Of a DNA stretch of 25,126 nt, positions 14,912 through 23,195 are shown piece after piece. Under the pieces are notes generated by a model. It was not told where the DNA came from, did not search any database, and saw only the letters and a list, made by a program, of their open reading frames with translations. Numbering within the stretch: position 1 is the stretch's first letter; each line of letters opens with the position of its first letter. The position numbers were made by a program, and so were the translations under genes. Source of the DNA: Savagea sp. (GTDB lineage: Bacteria > Bacillota > Bacilli > Bacillales_A > Planococcaceae); contig JASLCF010000199.1 of the NCBI GenBank assembly GCA_030146155.1, positions 1-25,126 on the forward strand, given 5' to 3'.

Positions 14912-16249
14912 ATGAAGAAAAATATACTCATAATCGGTGCTGCTGGAAGAGACTTTCACAATTTTAATACGTATTATAGAGATAACGAAGAATATAATGT
15001 AGTGGCGTTTACTGCTACTCAAATCCCTGATATAGATGGACGAAAATATCCAAAAGAATTGGCAGGAGCTTTATATCCTGAAGGCATTCCAATTTATGCA
15101 CAAGAAGAATTAGAAGGATTGATTAAGGAATTAGCTGTAGATGAATGTGTATTTTCATACAGTGATGTTCATTATGTAGATGTAATGGGTGTAGGGGCTT
15201 TGGTTAACGCTGCAGGAGCGAATTTTAAGTTATTAGGAACAAAAGATACAATGATTCAAAGTAATAAACCTGTTATTTCCGTTTGTGCTACACGAACAGG
15301 AACAGGGAAAAGTCAAACGTCACGTAAAGTTGTAGAACTATTATTAGAACAAGGCTTGAAGGTTGTAGCTGTAAGACATCCAATGCCTTACGGAGATTTA
15401 GTAAAGCAAAAAGTACAACGATTTGCCACAGTGGAAGATTTGAAAACGCATCAATGTACAATTGAAGAGATGGAAGAATACGAACCGCATGTACAGCGTG
15501 GAAATATTATTTATGCAGGTGTTGATTATGCTGCTATTTTAGAAGCGGCTGAAAATGATCCTGATGGTTGTGATGTGATTTTATGGGATGGGGGAAATAA
15601 CGATTTTTCATTCTATACACCTGATTTAGCAATTACCGTGCTTGATCCACATCGTCCAGGGCATGAACTAGAGTATTACCCTGGTGAAGTTGCACTTCGT
15701 ACAGCAGATGTATCCATCATTAATAAGATTGATAGCGCAACTGCTGAAAACATTGAAATAGTTGAGAAAAATATTAAGAAAGTAAACCCTACTAGTCAAA
15801 TTATTAAAGCTGAGTCTACAATAACAGTTGATCATCCTGAGTTGATTCAAGGTAAAAAAGTGTTAGTTGTTGAAGATGGGCCAACACTTACACACGGTGA
15901 AATGTCAATCGGTGCAGGTACTGTAGCTGCCGAGCGTTTAGGTGCCGCTTCATTAGTGGATCCAAGACCTTACGCAGTAGGATCACTTGTTGATACTTTT
16001 AATAAGTATTCACATGTACAACAAGTCCTTCCTGCTATGGGGTACGGGGAACAACAACTCAAGGATTTAGAAGCAACGATTAATGCTACACCTTGTGATG
16101 CTGTCATTATAGGAACACCAATGGATTTAACTCGTATTATTCATATTCAACATCCTACAACACGAGTGTATTATGATTTAGATGAAGTAGGCGAGCCTAA
16201 TTTAGAGCAAGTTTTATCAGAATTTGTAAAAAAATATGAGTTGAACTAG
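14912..16249 (+). CDS. P-loop protein of the cyclic 2,3-diphosphoglycerate synthetase-like family (COG2403)
   Basis: A 445-residue cytoplasmic protein. An N-terminal Rossmann-like part begins 'KKNILIIGAAGRDFHNFN'. A P-loop 'ATRTGTGKSQTS' lies at 126-137, a Walker B-like 'VILWDGGNND' near 224-233, and an 'NKIDS' G4-like motif further on. This arrangement and length match what I recall of COG2403, whose founding member is archaeal cyclic 2,3-diphosphoglycerate synthetase; bacterial members are mostly annotated only as GTPases. Whether it makes cDPG or something else in this organism is open. AGGAG lies 8 bases before ATG. It stands between a candidate promoter and a terminator. Confidence 0.75.
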   Translation: MKKNILIIGAAGRDFHNFNTYYRDNEEYNVVAFTATQIPDIDGRKYPKELAGALYPEGIPIYAQEELEGLIKELAVDECVFSYSDVHYVDVMGVGALVNAAGANFKLLGTKDTMIQSNKPVISVCATRTGTGKSQTSRKVVELLLEQGLKVVAVRHPMPYGDLVKQKVQRFATVEDLKTHQCTIEEMEEYEPHVQRGNIIYAGVDYAAILEAAENDPDGCDVILWDGGNNDFSFYTPDLAITVLDPHRPGHELEYYPGEVALRTADVSIINKIDSATAENIEIVEKNIKKVNPTSQIIKAESTITVDHPELIQGKKVLVVEDGPTLTHGEMSIGAGTVAAERLGAASLVDPRPYAVGSLVDTFNKYSHVQQVLPAMGYGEQQLKDLEATINATPCDAVIIGTPMDLTRIIHIQHPTTRVYYDLDEVGEPNLEQVLSEFVKKYELN

Positions 16250-16273
16250 AGTAGATAAGCCTTTGATACAGAC

Positions 16274-16313
16274 AAAAACTCCCTTTTTCATTTACAATGA
16301 AAGGGAGTTTTTT
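16274..16313 (+). terminator. Terminator of the cDPG-synthetase-like gene
   Basis: AAAAACTCCCTTT and CATT pair with AATG and AAAGGGAGTTTTT, with a 2-base bulge and a 3-base loop, followed by TTTT. Confidence 0.85.
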
Positions 16314-16350
16314 AGTTGAGAAATAGAAGCAATCTAAAGGAAGTGTCCAA

Positions 16351-16962
16351 ATGGAAACGTTGATTCGTAATGAGAAAGCATTGTTCATTCAAATAGAAGG
16401 AACTTCATCTCCAAGTTATGGTGTCCATCAAAAATGGTTAGTAGCATTCAATAAAACTTCCACCTTTATGGCCAATCGTTCTTGTGCAGTCTCTTGTGCT
16501 ACAAATCTATATCTTTATGAATTACAGAAATTGAGTCCCAAAGCCATCAGTCAAAGACAAGCTGTAGCCATCATGCAACAAATTTACCTGGCATTACGAC
16601 CACGGGTTTGGGGGATTCCCTTCCAATCTACTTTTATTCGTGGATTGAAAAAAGTTCCATTTTACCCAGGTTTTCAATTACAAGTTGTTCCATTAACTGA
16701 TCAAACAAAAGAAGGGCAGCTAGCATTCATCCAACAAGGCATTGAAGCGGATCATTTAATCGCGATGATTACTTGGTCAAGTCCAATACAAGAGCTCACT
16801 TATCATTGGGTGACAATAACAGGTTATGCGATGAGAAAAGGTGGAATCTATCTCCTTCTGTCTAATTGGGGTAAAAAACAATGGATTTCATTTGATGACT
16901 GGTTTGCTCACCAGAAAATATATGGCCAACTTCTTTATTTTGAAATATTGCCTATTGTTTGA
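16351..16962 (+). CDS. Papain-like (C39-type) cysteine peptidase-like protein
   Basis: A 203-residue protein without signal peptide or clear membrane segment. A possible catalytic triad in papain order: Cys45 or Cys49 in 'SCAVSCATN', His152 in 'YHWVTITGY', Asn172 in 'LLSNWGKKQW' followed by the tryptophan-rich 'ISFDDWF'. The His-plus-'VxIxGY' and 'SNWG' segments are typical of papain-like and C39_2-type folds. The N-terminal Cys region lacks the usual 'GPAS/CGPA' wording, so it may be a diverged or inactive member. AAAGGAAG lies about 8 bases before ATG. Function is unknown; it could cut a peptide or amide inside the cell. Confidence 0.6.
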   Translation: METLIRNEKALFIQIEGTSSPSYGVHQKWLVAFNKTSTFMANRSCAVSCATNLYLYELQKLSPKAISQRQAVAIMQQIYLALRPRVWGIPFQSTFIRGLKKVPFYPGFQLQVVPLTDQTKEGQLAFIQQGIEADHLIAMITWSSPIQELTYHWVTITGYAMRKGGIYLLLSNWGKKQWISFDDWFAHQKIYGQLLYFEILPIV

Positions 16963-17074
16963 AAATGCCGACACATCTAAAATATTTCATTAAGTTGTTT
17001 AAGAACGCATTAAACTGATAATCGACTGAAAAGTAGTTAGAATCGTCTAAGGTCGATGAATATGCTGTTGCCAT
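16952..17074 (-). CDS. Possible small protein (40 aa)
   Basis: A 40-codon frame starting 'MATAYSSTLDDSNYF' with GAGGGG about 8 bases before ATG 17074. A TATACT -10-like box lies upstream at 17116-17111, but no good -35 goes with it. Its last 11 bases overlap the end of the cysteine-peptidase-like gene tail to tail. I do not recognise the product, and no terminator follows. It may be real or chance. Confidence 0.35.
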   Translation of the reverse strand: MATAYSSTLDDSNYFSVDYQFNAFLNNLMKYFRCVGIFKQ

Positions 17075-17166
17075 TTTTAAACCCCTCATAAAAAGATATC
17101 ATTCTTCTTTAGTATACGAGAGAATTTGATAGGATATTGTAAGAGTTTTGTAAATTATGCGGATGT

Positions 17167-17847
17167 TCATTCCCTAAAAAGAGCTGAATCAATGTTCATT
17201 TCTTCTTCAAATGCTGCAAGGAAATCAAGCATACGTTGATGTTTGGTGAGTGCTTTCAATCGTGCTTGGGGCGTATTCATACGCTCTTTCAGTAGTAACA
17301 GTTTTTCAAAGAAATGGTTGTATGTGGTTGAAGGTTGTTGCTGGTAAGCTTTTTTATCCATATTTCGCTGTGGAGGGATTGATGGATCATACATGAGGTG
17401 ACCTGCAAATCCTCCATAAGCAAATGTTCTAGCAATACCCACTGCTCCCATCGCATCTAGACGATCAGCATCTTGAACAATTTGACCCTCGAGGGATAAT
17501 GGTAATTGTTCTTCAGCCTCCCCTTTAAAAGATATGCCTGCGATGTTTTTTGTTATTTGCTTTATTTTATTATTTGGATAATTAATGTGATGTAGCCATT
17601 GTTCAGCCTTTAATGGACCAATTGTTTCATCCCCCTCATAAAACTTCCAGTCGGCTATATCATGTAATAAAGCAGTGAGGTAGATGATTTCAAGGTCGAT
17701 GGGTCTCTCTTCCTCCTCTGCCAATTCTAAACTGAGTTGAACAACTCTCTCGATATGAAGAGCATCATGACCGCTCGCTTCATTTTTGAATTGCTGATGA
17801 ATCATTTGTCTTGTTTGATGAATGTAAATAGATGTTATGTCACTCAC
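17167..17847 (-). CDS. HD-domain phosphohydrolase
   Basis: About 226 residues or slightly fewer. HD-family metal site: H27 in 'SGHDALHIERV', H62-D63 in 'LLHDIADW', and D126/D128 in 'QDADRLDAMG'. The layout is that of the YedJ/YpgQ-type HD hydrolases, some of which are nucleotide pyrophosphohydrolases; the substrate here is unknown. The 5' end is odd. The only canonical start upstream of Met15 is GTG 17847, but the AAAGGAG ribosome site (17853-17847) overlaps it. The AUA codon at 17838 sits 8 bases from that site. Met15 (17805) has no ribosome site. The start is therefore uncertain; the domain assignment is not. Confidence 0.88.
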   Translation of the reverse strand: MSDITSIYIHQTRQMIHQQFKNEASGHDALHIERVVQLSLELAEEEERPIDLEIIYLTALLHDIADWKFYEGDETIGPLKAEQWLHHINYPNNKIKQITKNIAGISFKGEAEEQLPLSLEGQIVQDADRLDAMGAVGIARTFAYGGFAGHLMYDPSIPPQRNMDKKAYQQQPSTTYNHFFEKLLLLKERMNTPQARLKALTKHQRMLDFLAAFEEEMNIDSALFRE

Positions 17848-17884
17848 TCCTTTCTAATCAGTATACTGCTTTAGTTCAATATTG

Positions 17885-17913
17885 TTGACAATTTTCTTTG
17901 TAATCGATAAAAT
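17885..17913 (+). promoter_or_regulatory. SigA promoter of the ring-cleaving dioxygenase gene
   Basis: Perfect TTGACA (17885-17890), 17-base spacer, TAAAAT (17908-17913). The transcript should start near 17920, giving a leader of about 80 bases. Confidence 0.85.
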
Positions 17914-17931
17914 TATCTTTAATTCAAGATA
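17914..17931 (+). promoter_or_regulatory. MhqR-like operator over the transcription start
   Basis: TATCTTTAATTCAAGATA is a palindrome with 16 of 18 self-complementary positions. It shares 15 of 18 bases with the MhqR box I recall from B. subtilis (TATCTCGAATTCGAGATA). It directly follows the -10 box, where a repressor would block transcription, and it stands before a gene type that MhqR controls in B. subtilis. Confidence 0.7.
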
Positions 17932-18002
17932 TTAAATGCGAATGTTAATTGCCAATGACTTGAATGTAGGAAGTTTGTTGATAGAGAAAAGGAGAGAATC
18001 AT

Positions 18003-18998
18003 ATGCAACCATTAATAGGAACTCACCATGTAACTGCAATCACAAGTAGTGCTGAAAAAATCTATGAATTTTTCACACATGTACTGGGTGTGCGATTGGT
18101 TAAAAAGACGGTGAATCAAGATGACATTCAAACGTATCATTTATTTTTTGCAGACGATGAAGGAAATGCGGGGACGGACATGACTTTCTTTGATTTTCCA
18201 GGCATACCTAAAGGCACACATGGCACAAATGCAATAGATGCTACTTCATTTCGTGTACCCTCCAATCTTGCACTCGAATATTGGAAGAAAAGATTTGAAC
18301 GTTTAAATATTGTACACGAAGAAATTGAGCCTTTTTTCGGTCGTTCAATTTTAAAATTTCAAGATTTTGATGAACAGCGTTATTTTTTAATTTCAGATGA
18401 AAAGAACGAAGGCGTTCCTTCAGGCGTACCTTGGAAAAAAGGTCCGATTCCAGAAGCATTCGCGATTACTGGATTGGGACCCGTATATGTAAAAGTGAGT
18501 CATTATGATGGGTTTCACCAATTATTAACGCAGGTGCTGCAAATGGAAAAGATAGCGACTTCTGAACATATCAATTGGTATGAAATGGGAGAGGGAGGAA
18601 ACGGTGCAGCACTCATTGTGGAATGGGATGAGGCATCTTTACCTACTAGGCAAGGTTTTGGTACTGTACACCATGCAGCTTTTCGAGTAAAAGATCGTGC
18701 GCATTTAGAGCAGTGGATTGAACGACTCAATCAATACCAAATCCCAAATTCCAATTATGTGGATCGTTTCTTTTTTGAATCATTATATGCCCGCGTAGCC
18801 TCAGGGGTACTTTTCGAATGGGCAACTGATGGGCCAGGATTTATGGGAGATGAGCCTTACGAAACATTAGGAGAAAAGCTATCTCTTCCTCCTTTTTTAG
18901 AATCAAAAAGAACTCAAATTGAATCCATAGTTCGCCCAATTGATACAACAAGAAGCACACGCCAATTTGAAAAAGAATATGAAGGCATGGATAATTAA
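18003..18998 (+). CDS. Ring-cleaving dioxygenase of the VOC/glyoxalase superfamily, MhqA/E/O-like
   Basis: A 331-residue extradiol-type dioxygenase with two VOC modules. Metal ligands: His9 in 'IGTHHVTAIT', His223/224 in 'TVHHAAFRV', and Glu272 in 'GVLFEWATDGPGF'. The length and the 'HHVTAITSSAEK' start fit the Bacillus hydroquinone/catechol-induced dioxygenases (MhqA, MhqE, MhqO). It should open hydroquinone-type rings and so detoxify quinones; which Mhq protein it matches best is not decided. Ribosome site AAAGGAGAG lies about 5 bases before ATG. A near-consensus promoter and an MhqR-like operator lie upstream, and a terminator follows. Confidence 0.9.
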   Translation: MQPLIGTHHVTAITSSAEKIYEFFTHVLGVRLVKKTVNQDDIQTYHLFFADDEGNAGTDMTFFDFPGIPKGTHGTNAIDATSFRVPSNLALEYWKKRFERLNIVHEEIEPFFGRSILKFQDFDEQRYFLISDEKNEGVPSGVPWKKGPIPEAFAITGLGPVYVKVSHYDGFHQLLTQVLQMEKIATSEHINWYEMGEGGNGAALIVEWDEASLPTRQGFGTVHHAAFRVKDRAHLEQWIERLNQYQIPNSNYVDRFFFESLYARVASGVLFEWATDGPGFMGDEPYETLGEKLSLPPFLESKRTQIESIVRPIDTTRSTRQFEKEYEGMDN

Positions 18999-19002
18999 AA
19001 AG

Positions 19003-19046
19003 AGCGGGATGGAATCATAGAAAGAGATGATTCCATCCTGCTTATT
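19003..19046. terminator. Two-way terminator between converging units
   Basis: A 16-bp stem (19003-19018 with 19027-19042, one G-U pair, 8-base loop) between the dioxygenase stop and the lipoprotein stop at 19042. The T tract is short on both sides. Confidence 0.75.
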
Positions 19047-19707
19047 TTGGGTTAGCAATTTCAAACGGAATCGTTGAGTAGAGCATATCACCAGATCGAG
19101 TCTTCATTTCTACAGAAGTAGAAATTTCTACTTTTGAGAGAAAGGGACTTTTGCGATACCATTCGTACGCTTCTGCTTTTTGGTCTGAAATAAGCCAAAA
19201 TGTTCCGAGTGTGTCTTCACTTTTTATATGTAACACTCCTTCTGGAAGGTCTTTTCCTATCGTGTAGTACCCACTTGCAAAATAAGGAGAATGATTTTCA
19301 GAAGGTCTAAAAGAAACGGATGAGGCCCCGCTCACTTTGATTGCATCTGTTTCATGAATATCTAAAGTGAAATGGGGTAATGAGTCCTCTAGGTCTAGGG
19401 AGTAAAAATTAGTCTTGAGTGGAGCTTGTAATACGGTTTGCTTTTGCTCATTTTTAATTTCAATCATTCCTTCACCTTGCGAATAAATATCATAACGCCC
19501 CGTAGGAACACTGAATGTTCTAGATCGATCAATCTCCATTTGAATCGTCTCGTTCTTAAGAGAAGCTGTGATTAATCGAGGTGGGGTAAAAGATAATTGT
19601 TTCTTCATTTCATCTTCACTTAATTGAATCGTCGGTGAGTCAATGGCTGAAGGGCTACATCCAGTCAATAATAAACAGGCAATAATGCCAACGCATAAAC
19701 GGTTCAT
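19042..19707 (-). CDS. Lipoprotein encoded with an ABC exporter
   Basis: A 221-residue lipoprotein. The open frame extends to 19806, but GGAGG 9 bases before ATG 19707 and the signal 'MNRLCVGIIACLLLTGC' (lipobox Cys17) fix the start. The body is beta-rich ('SVPTGRYDIYSQGEGMIEIK' type strands), without known domains. Its ATG overlaps the ATPase stop (ATGA), so it is made together with the transporter. Surface-anchored accessory lipoproteins in exporter operons often act in substrate handling or immunity; that role is inference. It is the last gene of the operon. Confidence 0.85.
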   Translation of the reverse strand: MNRLCVGIIACLLLTGCSPSAIDSPTIQLSEDEMKKQLSFTPPRLITASLKNETIQMEIDRSRTFSVPTGRYDIYSQGEGMIEIKNEQKQTVLQAPLKTNFYSLDLEDSLPHFTLDIHETDAIKVSGASSVSFRPSENHSPYFASGYYTIGKDLPEGVLHIKSEDTLGTFWLISDQKAEAYEWYRKSPFLSKVEISTSVEMKTRSGDMLYSTIPFEIANPK

Positions 19708-20594
19708 TCTTTGTTTCCTCCGTATAACTGTTGGTAATATTCTTTTGTTCCAAGTGGACCAATTGTCAATTGTGTAAAACCCGCATGTATTAATTCGTCT
19801 AACCATTCACTGACGGTAGTTGTGGATTCTTTGGCAATAGGGATACAGAAGAGATGTTCATTGATCCAAGTATGAGGATATTTATCTTTTAGATTCGAAT
19901 AGTCTTCGCTTGTGATTGTTAATTTCAGAAAACATTCTGTCGTGTCGTCGACTGAGTGTTCTAAAGCAATTCCCTTATTTTTTAAGTAAATGACTCGATC
20001 TGCATATAAATCTAAGTTTTCTAATAAATGGCTGGCAACAATAATTAATTTACCTTCCGTTTTTAGACGTAATAAAACATTTGAAATCAATTGAACGTTT
20101 TCAATATCGAGTCCATTCATCATTTCATCCATAAGCATGATTTCAGTGTCAGCAGCCAAAATCATTGCAAAACACAGTCTTTGTCTCATTCCTAATGAAT
20201 AGGTTTTTACTTTCTTTTTAACATAATGAGCCATTTGTAATTCATCAATAATCGGGTGAATGGATTGTTTATTTTTCTTCCAAGCTCTTGCGTAGAGCTG
20301 CAAATGTTCAATGCCTGATAGTTCATTAAAAAGGTCACTTTGTTGAGGGAACGTACACAGTCTCTGATGAACAGATAAGATAGAAGATGCATTTTGATAG
20401 TTTTCAGTTTGGAAGAACGTGAGTGTTCCTCCAGTTGGTTGCACATGATGATTGATGATATTGAATAATGTCGTTTTACCAGTACCATTTGGTGCAACAA
20501 GACCGATAATCTCTCCCGCTTGTCCATGGAAATTCAATGAGTTAAAGATAATGTGGTCTTTGAATTTCATTTGAATATCTTTGAGTTCTAACAT
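19704..20594 (-). CDS. ABC transporter ATP-binding protein
   Basis: A 296-residue ATPase. Walker A 'APNGTGKT' (34-41), Q-loop near 'FPQQSDLF' (82-89), signature 'SLGMRQR' in place of LSGGQ (133-139), Walker B 'IMLMDE' (152-157) with the catalytic Glu, D-loop 'NGLD', and H-switch His189 in 'IVASHLLEN'. The variant signature is common in ABC-2-type drug or bacteriocin exporters. About 75 C-terminal residues form an extra domain. GGAGGGG lies about 8 bases before ATG; the stop overlaps the lipoprotein start. Confidence 0.95.
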   Translation of the reverse strand: MLELKDIQMKFKDHIIFNSLNFHGQAGEIIGLVAPNGTGKTTLFNIINHHVQPTGGTLTFFQTENYQNASSILSVHQRLCTFPQQSDLFNELSGIEHLQLYARAWKKNKQSIHPIIDELQMAHYVKKKVKTYSLGMRQRLCFAMILAADTEIMLMDEMMNGLDIENVQLISNVLLRLKTEGKLIIVASHLLENLDLYADRVIYLKNKGIALEHSVDDTTECFLKLTITSEDYSNLKDKYPHTWINEHLFCIPIAKESTTTVSEWLDELIHAGFTQLTIGPLGTKEYYQQLYGGNKE

Positions 20595-20622
20595 TTGATT
20601 ACCCCTCCATTTTCAAGTTTTT

Positions 20623-21738
20623 TTATTTCATACTTCTTTTTTGTGTCAGTAACATTGCCAAGAAAGACACGCTGAGAACAATGAGCCAACCGCTGATTAA
20701 ATTGAAATAATTGAGTTGTCTCCCAAATGTTTCTTCTACTTGACCTGTTAACCAAGCCGTAAAAGGTAAGAAAGCAAAATTATCAAAATGAGTGAAAGGG
20801 AGCGGAAAATACGCCAAGGATTGACTGAGTAAAAGGAATAAAAGACTTGCGACAATCGTTACATACGTATTTTGTGTCCATTTACTCAACAGCATGCCAA
20901 TCAGAAGAGTAGCCAGAATCAAACAGAAGACTTGAAGTGACAACATGAACATTAATTGTCCATTTGTTAAAAAATAACTCGAAATAGATAAATCATTAGG
21001 GTAACTCCATTCTCCAAGTGAATCACGGAAAATTCCGATGCCAAAAAAGATGGCAATGCCAATCATTAAGCAACTGATGATAAATGAAAAGTACAGAACG
21101 AATTTAATAAAAGCTTTTTGAAGAAATGAATAGGGTAAAGAATAAACAATAGATTGATGTTGTTTTTCTGTAGAGAAACTGTCACTGATAAGCAGTATAA
21201 TCAATAAAAACAACGGAATCCCCATTAATTGAGAGGTTTCATTGATGAAAAGAGGGAGTGCTTGTTTATTTTTGCTTTGTATCGTTAAGTTTTTCTCATC
21301 AAGCAATTGATAATAATCAATTTGTCTTTCGATAGTGCCAACTGAATTTAATTCATCAGGGTTGATGATAGATTGATCCATGTTTTGCAGAGCTAACTGT
21401 GTCTCATAAAATTGTAGCATTGTCGGAACATATTGATCTAAGTCCATTTCTCTTGCACTGTAAAAAACAGCCATATTTGTGAGGGAGAGTTGTCGTGTAA
21501 GATAATGATAGACTTCTTGACCTTCTTTATTCTCTTGAATATCAGTCGGCAAAGAATAAATGATGTTTTCAAGTTGAATCACTCTTTGCTTGAGTTGTTC
21601 AGTGAGTACTGTTTCATCAGGTGTTTCATATAAGAAATAGGAAATAGGGAACATGAAGATTAGAATTATCCCAATGACCCATTGTTTACGGTTGCGAATA
21701 AAACGCAGCCACTCCAATTTAAAATAAGCGGAAAACAA
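20623..21738 (-). CDS. ABC-2-type permease, second subunit
   Basis: A 371-residue permease. A first membrane helix (about 18-36, 'QWVIGIILIFMFPISYFLY') is followed by a large extracytoplasmic domain to about 165, then about five further helices. The start is TTG 21738: GAGGTG lies 5 bases before it, and this site overlaps the stop codon of the preceding permease (TGA at 21750-21748). The pair of permeases with this topology and one ATPase suggests a heterodimeric exporter. The substrate is not readable from sequence. Confidence 0.88.
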   Translation of the reverse strand: MFSAYFKLEWLRFIRNRKQWVIGIILIFMFPISYFLYETPDETVLTEQLKQRVIQLENIIYSLPTDIQENKEGQEVYHYLTRQLSLTNMAVFYSAREMDLDQYVPTMLQFYETQLALQNMDQSIINPDELNSVGTIERQIDYYQLLDEKNLTIQSKNKQALPLFINETSQLMGIPLFLLIILLISDSFSTEKQHQSIVYSLPYSFLQKAFIKFVLYFSFIISCLMIGIAIFFGIGIFRDSLGEWSYPNDLSISSYFLTNGQLMFMLSLQVFCLILATLLIGMLLSKWTQNTYVTIVASLLFLLLSQSLAYFPLPFTHFDNFAFLPFTAWLTGQVEETFGRQLNYFNLISGWLIVLSVSFLAMLLTQKRSMK

Positions 21739-21747
21739 ATTAACACC

Positions 21748-22953
21748 TCATTTTTTATAAAATCGTTGTCTCGTCATCCACGATGCGACGATTTGAAAGA
21801 TTCCTTCAATAATGATTGCGGTTACCAATAAGACAAGTATTCCTTTGGAATAAGTAAATGTTTCTACATTGAGTAAGAAGTTTTTTTCACCTGTAATAAT
21901 TTGAGAAAATAAAGTGTACGATTGTGGGAAATAGCTTGCGTCTATAGAGAAAATCTCCCGTGTAGAGCGTGTAAAGTAAAGGCGTTCACTAAATAATAAA
22001 AGAGCCGTCATACTTAAAGCCATCCACTCATTTTTAAAAAGTAGGCTTCCAATTGTTAAGAGTCGGATAGTCAACCAACTGAATAATAGGAAAACAGGAA
22101 AGAGTAAGAGCATATACTTACCAAGAGGTAGTCCAACAGTATGATAGAAAAGCGTAGACTCTCTTTCTCCGATAACTGGAATTTCTATCAGAAGCGGTCC
22201 TACTCCGAATCTCATACTTACGAGTACGAAAAATAAAAGATAGAGTAAACATGTACCTATACTGACATAGGTGAGTAAAGCAATTGCCTTGCTATTAAGT
22301 TCTGTCTTCCAACGAATCGGGAAGCCTTGTACCAAACTGACATGTTTTAAATTATGGGTTAGGATAGATGAGCCAAATACTAATAAAAGGATAAGATAAG
22401 GAATCAATCCATAGTCCTTTAAAAGAAACACGAATTGCTGCATGGCCGTTTTTTCTTCAATTAAAGCAAGTGTAGGTTCTGGTACTTGATAGGTTTGTTC
22501 ATACATGAAAAGTCGTTGTTGAAATTCTTTTAAATTATCTTTGGCGGGGTAAGGACTGTTCGGCGCATAGATAAATTTGGATAGATGCTCATCGCTCTCT
22601 CGAATTAAATATTCATTGTAAAGGTATCGATAACGTAGCCAATTCTCTTCTTGAAAAGCTGTAACGAGCCGTTGTTGAAAGTCTAGTTTTTCAGCATCCA
22701 TCACATATGCAGATTGGGGTGCCATTAAAGTACCACTTGTTCGATCTGTTTGTGCTCTGAAGAGTTGAATAGCCTCAAGACTTTCATTTTCAAGTTGCAT
22801 TTCCGTTAGAGGAACAGCATCTACTTTTTCAAGATGTGGCAGTAATAAAAATACATAACTTGCAATTAGGGTAAAGAGAAAATAGAAAAGAAGCCGATGA
22901 TTTTTATTCTGCCATAATTTTGATAATTCATGTTTTATTAAAAAGCTCTGCAT
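21748..22953 (-). CDS. ABC-2-type permease, first subunit
   Basis: A 401-residue permease and the first gene of the operon. Helix 1 lies at about 22-40, followed by a long outside domain to about 175, then about five helices beginning 'LIPYLILLLVFGSSIL'. GGAGGTG lies about 5 bases before ATG 22953. The large loop recurs in its neighbour, so the two are likely distant paralogues; pairwise identity is low by eye. Upstream on the minus strand there is a weak promoter-like TATAGA at about 22994-22989. Confidence 0.88.
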   Translation of the reverse strand: MQSFLIKHELSKLWQNKNHRLLFYFLFTLIASYVFLLLPHLEKVDAVPLTEMQLENESLEAIQLFRAQTDRTSGTLMAPQSAYVMDAEKLDFQQRLVTAFQEENWLRYRYLYNEYLIRESDEHLSKFIYAPNSPYPAKDNLKEFQQRLFMYEQTYQVPEPTLALIEEKTAMQQFVFLLKDYGLIPYLILLLVFGSSILTHNLKHVSLVQGFPIRWKTELNSKAIALLTYVSIGTCLLYLLFFVLVSMRFGVGPLLIEIPVIGERESTLFYHTVGLPLGKYMLLLFPVFLLFSWLTIRLLTIGSLLFKNEWMALSMTALLLFSERLYFTRSTREIFSIDASYFPQSYTLFSQIITGEKNFLLNVETFTYSKGILVLLVTAIIIEGIFQIVASWMTRQRFYKK

Positions 22954-23121
22954 ACTTCACCTCCGAATTGTAATCGCTTACTCTAGTCTATAGAAATCTA
23001 ACATTCGTCGCAAGTTCATTCTGGCAAACTAATCATTGAATAGAAAGTGAACATTAAGTTAGTCTGAGCATAAAATTCACATAATCTTCTTTTATTTATT
23101 TCATAAAAGTTTAAAATGAAG

Positions 23122-23127
23122 TATAAT
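23122..23127 (+). promoter_or_regulatory. Candidate -10 box of the small secreted peptide gene
   Basis: A perfect TATAAT at 23122-23127; the -35 region (TTCATA or nearby) is poor. Transcription would begin near 23133, at the foot of a stem-loop (AAGCC/GGCTT outer, TGCG/CGCA inner, 23133-23164) that ends just before the ribosome site. Confidence 0.45.
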
Positions 23128-23195
23128 AGATGAAGCCGACATAAGTGTGCGTAACGCAAGGCTTATTATTGAATGAGTAGGAGGAGAATTTACAA

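Noticed and set aside
19708..19806. Longer N-terminus for the ABC-operon lipoprotein
   Set aside because: The extra residues lie inside the ATPase gene. The ribosome site and lipoprotein signal both point to the ATG at 19707.
20207..20527. 106-codon frame inside the ATPase gene
   Set aside because: It overlaps the ATPase gene on the same strand in another frame, has no ribosome site, and the ATPase motifs are complete in the main frame.
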